From NCBI GenBank assembly GCA_964658455.1, contig CAZZZA010000184.1:1-5105 (forward strand): a stretch of 5,105 bases of DNA. Reading direction: 5' to 3'. How positions within the stretch are numbered: position 1 is the first letter of the stretch; every line of letters starts with the position of its first letter. Shown here one piece after another: positions 1-5,105 of the stretch. This DNA is from Lichenicola sp964658455. Its GTDB lineage: Bacteria > Pseudomonadota > Alphaproteobacteria > Acetobacterales > Acetobacteraceae. A model generated the notes under the pieces. The model saw nothing but the letters and a program-made list of their open reading frames with translations. It did no database searches and had not been told where the DNA came from. The position numbers and the translations under genes were made by a program.

Positions 1-671
1 CGATCTTCGCCCAGGCCGCCAGCCCGCGCGTGGTCTATGTCGGCCACGAGCCGCCAGCGCCGTTCGGCGAGGCGATCATCGTGCCCGCCGCCAGCCCGCT
101 GCACGACGTCGCCGGGCTGCGTGGCAAGACGGTGGGGCTGAACCGCGCCTCGAACGTGCACTGGCTGCTGCTGGCGGCGCTGGCCCGGGCCGGGCTGACG
201 ATGGCCGACATCCAGCCGGTGTTCCTGGTGCCGGGCGCGGCGCGTCCGGCGTTCGAGAGCGGCCGGCTCGACGCCTGGGCGATCTGGGACCCCTATCTCT
301 CGGCGGCGGAGAGCACCGGCAGGACGCGGGTCCTGGCCCAGGCCGACGGTCTGGTCGGCAACCGGCAGTTCTTCCTCGCCGAGCGCGGCTTCGCCGACGC
401 CAACCCCGATCTGGTCCGGCTGCTGCTGGCGCAGATCGCGCAGTCCGACGCCTGGAGCGCGACGCACAAGCCCGAGGTGAGCCAGTATCTCGCCGACGAT
501 ACCGGCCTGCCGGTGCCGGTGGTGCGGCGTGCGATCGACCGGCTGACCTTCGGGGTGCAGCCGATGACCCCGGACGTGATCGCCGAGCAGCAGCACATCG
601 CCGATGCGTTCTACGCCCAGCATCTGCTGCCGGCGCCGCTGAAGGTGCAGGACGCGGTCTGGCGGCCCTGA
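1..671 (+). CDS. ssuA: Aliphatic sulfonate ABC transporter substrate-binding protein (SsuA-like), 3' part of gene
   Basis: Periplasmic solute-binding protein that would deliver alkanesulfonates (or a related sulfonate/taurine-type ligand) to an SsuBC-type ABC importer for sulfur supply. The reading frame is open from the left edge (first full codon at base 3), giving 222 residues before a TGA. The 5' end, with signal peptide and about the first third of the protein, lies outside the window. SsuA hallmarks in order, numbered from the first full codon: YVGHEPPAP (12-20), LRGKTVGLNRASNVHWLL (39-56), the DIQPVFL stretch (about 69-75), AFESGRLDAWAIWDPYL (83-99), and a C-terminal lobe segment with VIAEQQHIADAFY near the end. 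The in-frame GTG at base 30 is not the start, because the homology continues upstream of it. No ssuB, ssuC or ssuD follows, so this is the last gene of its + strand run in this direction. Ligand specificity cannot be read from the sequence. Confidence 0.93.
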   Translation, partial: IFAQAASPRVVYVGHEPPAPFGEAIIVPAASPLHDVAGLRGKTVGLNRASNVHWLLLAALARAGLTMADIQPVFLVPGAARPAFESGRLDAWAIWDPYLSAAESTGRTRVLAQADGLVGNRQFFLAERGFADANPDLVRLLLAQIAQSDAWSATHKPEVSQYLADDTGLPVPVVRRAIDRLTFGVQPMTPDVIAEQQHIADAFYAQHLLPAPLKVQDAVWRP

Positions 672-675
672 TCCG

Positions 676-697
676 CGACCGCGCGGCTCAGCGGTCG
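676..697. terminator. Possible hairpin at the convergent gene junction
   Basis: A perfect 7-bp inverted repeat, CGACCGC (676-682) and GCGGTCG (691-697), encloses an 8-base loop. It covers the 16-bp gap between the ssuA-like stop and the stop of the oppositely oriented secreted-protein gene, and runs into the last codons of the latter. Its position suits a bidirectional terminator, but neither side has a T-tract and such repeats arise easily in GC-rich DNA. Confidence 0.25.
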
Positions 698-1341
698 GAG
701 CCGCCGGCCGGCCCGGCAGACGCTGGTCCGAGCCGCAGGCTGGCGAGCGCCGCGTCGAGCCGGGCGGCCCCGTCGGCCTGCGACAGGGTGATGGCAGGAT
801 CCCGGTCGCTGGCGGAATCAGCGTAGGCGAAGCGCTCCACCGCGTAGCAGGCGTCGCCGATGACGGTCCGAAGGTCGGTGGCGGCGATCGACTGGCTCAT
901 GCCGGCATCGCCGTTGCTCCAGACCGTGAAGCGCCGGCCGTTGATGACCCGGTCCGGCTGGCGCCGCGCCGATCCGCCACCCAGCCCGGCGGTGGCGCAA
1001 CCGCGCCGCACCGCGGCATCGTGGCTGACCCCGACCTGCAGCACTTCCCTGGCGCTGGTCCGGGGCGCGTCCGGCTGCACCGCGAGCACGAGGCGCACGA
1101 TCACCTGTCCCGGACCGGGCGCGGTGCCATCCCAGCTCAGGCGCCAGCCCGGCGACATCAGCGCGCCGAGCGGCGTCCCCGACCGGGTCGGCAAGGCCGC
1201 GACCGGCCGCAGCAGGCGCACGGTGCCGTCCGGGCTGGACCAGGGTTGCGCCGGTGCAGCGGCCGCCCGGACCCCGGGTGCCGCCGCGCCGCCAAGCAGC
1301 GCCAGCACCGCCGCCGCGGCGATGCGGGATACGCCGCTCAT
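688..1341 (-). CDS. Small secreted protein of unknown function with two cysteines
   Basis: I do not recognise a named family. The 217-residue protein starts with a clear Sec-type signal peptide: a short R6-containing n-region, a hydrophobic AAAAVLALLGGAAAPG stretch (8-23), and a likely cleavage after VRA at 26. It is therefore probably periplasmic. The mature part has a WRLSWDGTAPGPGQ segment (66-79), a β-like IVRLVLAVQP strand (81-90), a central INGRRFTVWSNGDAGMSQSI block (133-152), and two cysteines (C115, C165) that could form a disulfide. There is no transmembrane helix after the signal peptide, no lipobox and no obvious catalytic motif. I chose the ATG at 1341 because the signal peptide begins there, it overlaps the preceding pseudouridine synthase stop as ATGA, and a GGTGATC Shine-Dalgarno-like sequence precedes it. 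The frame runs open further upstream only as a low-complexity Ala/Arg shadow of the synthase gene. Confidence 0.82.
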   Translation of the reverse strand: MSGVSRIAAAAVLALLGGAAAPGVRAAAAPAQPWSSPDGTVRLLRPVAALPTRSGTPLGALMSPGWRLSWDGTAPGPGQVIVRLVLAVQPDAPRTSAREVLQVGVSHDAAVRRGCATAGLGGGSARRQPDRVINGRRFTVWSNGDAGMSQSIAATDLRTVIGDACYAVERFAYADSASDRDPAITLSQADGAARLDAALASLRLGPASAGPAGGSDR

Positions 1342-2000
1342 CGGACGATCACCGGGGCCGCGCCGTCTTCCGTCCACCCGCACGACGCCAGCCGCGCTTG
1401 CATGTGCGCCGGCGGCCGGGCGGTGGCGGCGACCGGCGGGTCGAGCGGCAGCGTGATCGAGCGCGCCAGCAGCTGCAGCGGCGCGGCGGGCGGTTGCGGC
1501 CCGTAGAGCGGATCGCCCAGCACCGGGCAGCCCAGCAGCGCGCAATGCACCCTGGCCTGGTGGGTGCGTCCGGTCAGCAGCCGCAATTCGAGCCAGGCGA
1601 GGCCGGGCGCGCGGCCCAGCACCCGCCAGTCCGTGCGCGCCGGCAATCCGTCCGCGCTGGCCTGCATCCGCCAGCCGGCGCGGTCGCTGGATTTTACCAG
1701 CGCCTGGGTGGCGATGCCGGCATCCGCCGCCGGACCGTCATGCACCACCGCCCAGTAGGTCTTGTCGGCGCGGCCGGCGGCGAAACAGGCCTGGGCGGCG
1801 ATCAGCGCCGCCTTGCGCAGCGCCACCACCAGGCAACCGGCGGTATCGGCATCGAGCCGGTGCGCCAGCCACGGCCCGTCGCGTCGGCGGCTCAGCAGCG
1901 GGAAGCAATCCTCGACCGAGGCGCCGCCGCGCGGCCCCGGATGCACCGGCAGGCCGGCCGGCTTGTCGAGCACCACGAACCGCTGGTCGCGAAACAGCAC
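1338..2000 (-). CDS. RluA-family RNA pseudouridine synthase
   Basis: Cytoplasmic enzyme that isomerises specific uridines in rRNA or tRNA to pseudouridine. From the GTG at 2000 it has 220 residues, close to E. coli RluA. The family core begins at once (RFVVLDKPAGLPVHPG, 7-22). It is followed by the catalytic-loop motif HRLDADTAG (47-55) with presumed catalytic Asp50 and an A where many relatives have S, then KTYWAVV (80-86), TGRTHQARVH (143-152) and LGDPLYG (161-167). No N-terminal S4 domain is present, which argues against RluB/E/F and RluC/D-type architecture. The exact target base cannot be told. The start is uncertain: the frame is open to a GTG at 2120, which would overlap the upstream transporter gene by 73 bp and lacks a Shine-Dalgarno. 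A CTG at 2051 overlaps the transporter TGA but is a rare start. Residues between these starts are Ala/Pro-rich and outside the conserved core. Confidence 0.9.
   Translation of the reverse strand: MLFRDQRFVVLDKPAGLPVHPGPRGGASVEDCFPLLSRRRDGPWLAHRLDADTAGCLVVALRKAALIAAQACFAAGRADKTYWAVVHDGPAADAGIATQALVKSSDRAGWRMQASADGLPARTDWRVLGRAPGLAWLELRLLTGRTHQARVHCALLGCPVLGDPLYGPQPPAAPLQLLARSITLPLDPPVAATARPPAHMQARLASCGWTEDGAAPVIVR
1347..1353 (-). promoter_or_regulatory. Shine-Dalgarno-like site supporting the secreted-protein start
   Basis: On the - strand GGTGATC lies 5 bases before the ATG at 1341. It matches the distal part of the extended anti-16S complement (AGGAGGTGATC). Together with the ATGA overlap it supports initiation at 1341 by coupled translation from the pseudouridine synthase. 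The site is inside that gene's coding sequence, so the match could be coincidental. Confidence 0.4.
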
Positions 2001-2047
2001 CGGCGGCGCCGGCGCGCCCGGTGCCGGGGTCGCGGCGCGGGCGCCGG

Positions 2048-3289
2048 TCAGGCGCGCTTGCCGGACTCCAGGTTCGGCAGCAGCGCGGTCAGGATGCCCA
2101 GCGCCGGCAGGTAGGCGCACAGCGCGTAGACGAAGCCGATGCCGCGCGCGTCGGCGAGCAGGCCGAGCAGGGCGGCGCCGAGACCGCCCATGCCGAACGC
2201 CAGGCCGAAGAACAGGCCGGCGACCATGCCGACCCGGCCGGGCAGCAGTTCGGTGGCGTAGACCAGGATCGCCGAGAAGGCCGAAGAGAGCACGAGGCCG
2301 ATCACCACGCTGAGCGCGATGGTCCAGCCGAGCCCGACATGCGGCAGCGCCAGGCTGAACGGCAGCACCCCCAGGATCGACACCCAGATCACCGCCTTGC
2401 GGCCGATCCGGTCGCCGACCGGACCGCCGATGAAGGTGCCGGCCGCCACCGCGCCGAGGAAGATGAACAGGTCGGTCTGCGCCGCCTGCACCGAGATCGC
2501 GAAGCGGTGGATCAGGTAGAAGATGTAGTAGCTGCTGAAGCTCGCTAGGTAGAAATACTTGGAGAACACCAGGGCGATCAGCACCGCCAGCGCGCCGCCG
2601 ACCCGCGCCGGGCTCAGCACCACGCCCTGCTTGCGCGCCCTGGCCGCCACCGGCGGCTGTGCTGCGTACCAGCGGCCGATCCAGGCCTGCAGGCCGGCGC
2701 CGAACAGCGCCAGCAGGCAGAACCAGGCCAGGCTCGCCTGTCCCAGCGGCAGCACGATGAAGGCGGCCATCAGCGGCCCGAACGCGGTGCCGAGATTGCC
2801 GCCGACCTGGAACAGCGACTGCGCGAAGCCGAACCGCCCGCCAGAGGCCAGCCTGGCGATGCGCGAGGATTCCGGATGGAAGATCGACGAACCGACCCCG
2901 AGCAGCGCCGCGCCGAGCAGCAGGTGCGCGTAGCTGTGCGCGAGCGCCAGCCCCAGCAGCCCGGACAGGGTGAACAGCATGCCGAGCGAGAGCGACCAGG
3001 GCAGCTTGTGCCGGTCGGTATAGGCGCCGATCAGCGGCTGCAGCAGAGAGCCGGTCGCCTGGAAGGTGAAGGTGAGCAGGCCGATCTGGCCGAACGAGAG
3101 CGAGAAGCCGCGCTTGAGCAGCGGGTAGATCGCAGGCAGCAGCGCCTGCATCGAATCGTTGAGCAGGTGGCAGAGCGTGATGGTGAGCAGCACCGCGAAC
3201 GCCGACCCGGCGGCCGAGGCCATCGGGGCCGAGGCGAATGCGGCCGATGCCGGCGCGGCGCGCGGCGCGCTGTCCAGGCCGTTATCCAT
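2048..3289 (-). CDS. fsr: Fsr-type major facilitator efflux protein (fosmidomycin resistance family)
   Basis: Inner-membrane proton-driven exporter of the major facilitator superfamily. E. coli Fsr pumps out fosmidomycin, an inhibitor of DXP reductoisomerase in isoprenoid synthesis; the natural substrate of most relatives is unknown. The chosen start gives 413 residues, near the E. coli length of about 406, with a 12-helix pattern. Blocks resembling Fsr: HLLND (41-45), GAYTDRHKLPW (88-98), FHPESSRIA (137-145), FSKYFYLASFSSYY (242-255), the motif-A-like GGPVGDRIGRK (288-298) and ELLPGRVGMV (347-356). The start is debatable. ATG 3289 gives ordinary GC-rich codons from the first residue but has no Shine-Dalgarno. 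ATG 3361 has GGGAGG 5 bases upstream but adds 24 residues rich in unusual codons (GCA, TTT, GCT, ACA, CGA) that look non-coding. The downstream pseudouridine synthase follows closely or overlaps, suggesting cotranscription. The family call is firm; the substrate is inferred. Confidence 0.95.
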   Translation of the reverse strand: MDNGLDSAPRAAPASAAFASAPMASAAGSAFAVLLTITLCHLLNDSMQALLPAIYPLLKRGFSLSFGQIGLLTFTFQATGSLLQPLIGAYTDRHKLPWSLSLGMLFTLSGLLGLALAHSYAHLLLGAALLGVGSSIFHPESSRIARLASGGRFGFAQSLFQVGGNLGTAFGPLMAAFIVLPLGQASLAWFCLLALFGAGLQAWIGRWYAAQPPVAARARKQGVVLSPARVGGALAVLIALVFSKYFYLASFSSYYIFYLIHRFAISVQAAQTDLFIFLGAVAAGTFIGGPVGDRIGRKAVIWVSILGVLPFSLALPHVGLGWTIALSVVIGLVLSSAFSAILVYATELLPGRVGMVAGLFFGLAFGMGGLGAALLGLLADARGIGFVYALCAYLPALGILTALLPNLESGKRA

Positions 3290-3317
3290 GGTGGGCGGGC
3301 AGGTCGAGCATCGGCGC

Positions 3318-3346
3318 ATTGTGCAGGAGCCGGCGCCGGCAGCAAA
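3318..3346 (-). promoter_or_regulatory. Weak candidate promoter for the fsr-like gene, with a palindromic spacer
   Basis: Read on the - strand, TTTGCT (3341-3346) is followed after exactly 17 bases by CACAAT (3318-3323). These match the -35 and -10 consensus at 3/6 and 4/6 positions. Transcription would begin near 3311, giving a leader of about 20 bases before ATG 3289. The spacer contains a perfect 12-bp palindrome, GCCGGCGCCGGC (3329-3340), which might be an operator but could be chance in such GC-rich sequence. Confidence 0.22.
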
Positions 3347-3366
3347 CCGTGCCGCGATCATGGGTG

Positions 3367-3372
3367 CCTCCC
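3367..3372 (-). promoter_or_regulatory. Strong Shine-Dalgarno before an alternative fsr start
   Basis: On the - strand GGGAGG is separated by 5 bases (CACCC) from an ATG at 3361 that is in frame with the transporter. This is the best ribosome-binding site in the ftsK-fsr gap. If used, the protein would be 437 residues, with a 24-residue N-terminal extension before the start chosen here. The atypical codons in that extension argue the other way. Confidence 0.35.
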
Positions 3373-3420
3373 GCGCCGCCATGACGCGCCCGAGCGGCCA
3401 TCGGCGGCTAGGGGTTCATC

Positions 3421-3433
3421 GCCGGGACCCGGC
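3421..3433 (-). terminator. Short GC hairpin just after the ftsK stop
   Basis: The sequence GCCGGGTCCCGGC on the - strand is a 6+1+6 palindrome that can fold as a 5-bp GC stem with a 3-base loop. It begins 2 bases after the ftsK TAG. No T-run follows, so it is at best a weak intrinsic terminator or a 3'-end stabilising hairpin, and ftsK transcription may continue into the transporter gene. Confidence 0.25.
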
Positions 3434-3435
3434 CG

Positions 3436-5105
3436 CTAATCCTCGTCCTGGGTGCGCCGGACCAGCACCTCGCGCCGCCCGACATGGTTGGCGGCGCTGA
3501 CGATGCCTTCTTTCTCCATCTGCTCGATCAGCTTGGCGGCGCGGTTGTAGCCGATCGACAGGTGGCGCTGGATGAAGCTGGTGGACGCCTTGCCCTCGCG
3601 CGCCACCAGCGCCACCGCCTGGTCGAACAGGCCGGTCTCGCCGTCGAAGCCGCCGCCGAGCCCGTTGCCGCCCTGGCCGCCGCCGCCGCCCGATGTCGCG
3701 CCCTCGTCCTCGAAGATCGAGGTCACCTCGTCGACATAGACCGGCTCGCCCTGGGCGCGCAGATGGCGCACCACCTCCTCGACCTCGAGGTCGCCGACGA
3801 ACGGGCCGTGCACGCGGGTGATGCGGCCGCCGCCGGCCATGTGCAGCATGTCGCCCTGGCCCAGCAGCTGCTCGGCGCCCTGCTCGCCCAGGATGGTGCG
3901 GCTGTCGAACTTGCTGATCACCTGGAACGAGATGCGGGTCGGGAAATTCGCCTTGATGGTGCCGGTGATGACGTCCACCGACGGGCGCTGGGTGGCCATG
4001 ATCACATGGATGCCGGCCGCGCGCGCCATCTGCGCCAGGCGCTGCACCGTGGTCTCGATCTCCTTGCCGGCGACCATCATCAGGTCGGCCATCTCGTCGA
4101 TCACCACCACGATGTAGGGCAGCGAGTCGAGCGAGAGGTTCTGCTCCTCGAAGATCGGCCGGCCGGTTTCCGGATCGAAGCCGGTCTGCACCTTGCGGGT
4201 CATGGTCTCGCCGCTGGCGCGCGCCTGCGCCACCCGGTCGTTGTAGCCGTTGATGTTGCGCACCCCGAGCTGGCTCATGCCGCGATAGCGACGCTCCATC
4301 TCGCGCACGGTCCATTTCAGCGCCGTCACCGCCTTGGCCGGATCGGTGACCACCGGCGCCATCAGATGCGGGATGCCGTCATAGATCGACAGCTCCAGCA
4401 TCTTCGGATCGATCATGATCAGCCGGCATTCCTCCGGGCTCAGCCGGTAGAGCAGCGACAGGATCATCGAGTTGATGCCCACCGACTTGCCGGACCCGGT
4501 GGTGCCGGCGATCAGCAGATGCGGCATCCTGGCCAGATCGGCATAGACCGGCGCGCCGGAGATGTCCTTGCCCAGCGCCAGGCACAGCCGGGCCGGATGG
4601 TCGGCCCAGGATTGCGCGCCCAGCAGCTCGGAGAAGTACACCGTCTCGCGCCTGGCGTTCGGCACCTCGATGCCGATCACGTTGCGCCCGGGAACGGTGG
4701 CGATCCTGACCGCGGTGACGGAGAGCGAGCGGGCGATGTCGTCAGCGAGCCCGATCACCCTGGCCGAGCGGATCCCGGGTGCCGGCTCGAGTTCGTAGAG
4801 CGTCACCACCGGCCCGGCATGGATGTCGCCGATCGCGCCCTGCACGCCGTAATCGGACAGCACCGTCTCCAGCAGCCGCGCGTTGCCCTGCAGGCTGTCG
4901 GGCGTCGGGCCGACGCTGGCGCGCGGCGGCGCCGGCTGCAGCAGCGACAGCGGCGGGAACGCCCAGCCGGGCGCCGCCGGGTGGGTCGTGCTTTGCGCCG
5001 AAGATGCGCGTCGCCAGTCCGTCGTGGCGGCGCCTGCGGCGGATGGGCCGGCGGTCGCGGATGCGGAAGCGGGCGCCGCCGGCGACGCGGCCGGGGCGAC
5101 GAGCG
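3436..5105 (-). CDS. ftsK: DNA translocase FtsK, C-terminal motor and γ domain (5' end outside window)
   Basis: Septum-located, hexameric double-stranded DNA pump that clears the chromosome terminus from the closing division site and activates XerCD recombination at dif. The window holds the last 555 residues, ending in TAG; the N-terminal membrane anchor is upstream of the right edge. Numbered from the first full codon at 5103: an Ala/Pro/Ser-rich linker (1-46), the start of the motor at WAFPPLSLL (47-55), the α-domain around GPVVTLYELEPAPG (97-110), Walker A GTTGSGKS (200-207), Walker B IVVVIDEMAD (331-340), the RecA-like β-domain motif TQRPSVDVITG (371-381), a Gly-rich spacer (about 470-485), and the winged-helix γ domain that reads polarity sequences (about 488-550, including SFIQRHLSIGYNRAAKLIEQME). 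All motor motifs are intact. The in-frame GTG at 4863 is not the start, since conserved sequence continues upstream of it. The next gene in its direction is the fsr-like transporter, not lolA as in E. coli. Confidence 0.97.
   Translation of the reverse strand, partial: LVAPAASPAAPASASATAGPSAAGAATTDWRRASSAQSTTHPAAPGWAFPPLSLLQPAPPRASVGPTPDSLQGNARLLETVLSDYGVQGAIGDIHAGPVVTLYELEPAPGIRSARVIGLADDIARSLSVTAVRIATVPGRNVIGIEVPNARRETVYFSELLGAQSWADHPARLCLALGKDISGAPVYADLARMPHLLIAGTTGSGKSVGINSMILSLLYRLSPEECRLIMIDPKMLELSIYDGIPHLMAPVVTDPAKAVTALKWTVREMERRYRGMSQLGVRNINGYNDRVAQARASGETMTRKVQTGFDPETGRPIFEEQNLSLDSLPYIVVVIDEMADLMMVAGKEIETTVQRLAQMARAAGIHVIMATQRPSVDVITGTIKANFPTRISFQVISKFDSRTILGEQGAEQLLGQGDMLHMAGGGRITRVHGPFVGDLEVEEVVRHLRAQGEPVYVDEVTSIFEDEGATSGGGGGQGGNGLGGGFDGETGLFDQAVALVAREGKASTSFIQRHLSIGYNRAAKLIEQMEKEGIVSAANHVGRREVLVRRTQDED

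Noticed and set aside
30..32. GTG at base 30 as the start of the SsuA-like protein
   Set aside because: The frame continues to the left edge with residues that fit the family, and the protein would lack its signal peptide and N-terminal lobe.
860..1506. + strand open frames (860-1456 and 1021-1506) opposite the secreted-protein gene
   Set aside because: No signal peptide, motif or normal composition. The - strand frame has a signal peptide and an ATGA overlap with the preceding gene, which is stronger support.
1342..1545. N-terminal extension of the secreted protein to a start at 1545
   Set aside because: The added 68 residues are Ala/Arg/Gly low complexity, lie within the pseudouridine synthase gene and would bury the signal peptide in the middle of the protein.
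1254..2114. Long + strand open frame (286 codons) opposite the pseudouridine synthase and secreted-protein genes
   Set aside because: Its translation is Arg/Gln/Gly/Pro-rich low complexity with no motif. It is the expected antisense shadow in GC-rich DNA over genes with clear family motifs.
2021..3439. Two + strand open frames (2021-2548 and 2876-3439) opposite the transporter gene
   Set aside because: Both read as Arg/Gln/Glu/His-rich repeats, the mirror image of hydrophobic membrane codons. The - strand holds an intact Fsr-type protein.
3416..4315. Second - strand open frame of 299 codons within ftsK
   Set aside because: It is out of frame with the intact FtsK motor and has only Arg/Gly/Pro-rich composition. 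FtsK motifs run without interruption through the same bases.
4861..4863. GTG at 4863 as the start of FtsK
   Set aside because: Upstream codons in the same frame encode the WAFPPLSLL and TPDSLQGNARLLE segments typical of the FtsK motor entrance, so the gene runs past the right edge.
5034..5105. Ala/Pro/Ser-rich stretch at the right edge as a possible frameshift or repeat array
   Set aside because: It has the usual composition of the variable FtsK linker, stays in frame and shows no regular repeat period.

Overview
The window is GC-rich DNA (roughly 70% by eye) packed with bacterial genes. The strong G/C bias at third codon positions, and the form of the FtsK and SsuA proteins, fit an alphaproteobacterium, most likely of the Acetobacteraceae/Rhodospirillales type. 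That assignment is inferred from sequence character and remembered family resemblance; no search was run.

Layout. On the + strand, bases 1-671 hold the 3' two-thirds of an ssuA-like gene for an aliphatic-sulfonate ABC transporter binding protein. It ends 16 bp from a convergent block of four genes, all on the - strand. Read in their own direction from the right edge, these are: the C-terminal part of the DNA translocase ftsK (3436-5105, 5' end outside the window); a 146-bp gap; an Fsr-type (fosmidomycin-resistance) major facilitator efflux protein (2048-3289); a small RluA-family RNA pseudouridine synthase (1338-2000, start uncertain); and a small secreted protein of unknown function with two cysteines (688-1341), whose ATG overlaps the synthase stop codon in an ATGA.

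The fsr-like gene, the pseudouridine synthase and the secreted protein are tightly packed and probably form one transcription unit. No shared pathway is evident among them, so this may be an operon of convenience. ftsK may read into them or end at a short GC hairpin just after its stop. A weak promoter-like element with a 12-bp palindrome in its spacer lies in the ftsK-fsr gap. It competes with a good Shine-Dalgarno further upstream as a guide to the transporter start.

I saw no RNA genes, mobile elements, CRISPR arrays or integration scars. This looks like an ordinary chromosomal region. Nothing in it amounts to a new system; the least explained gene is the secreted two-cysteine protein.
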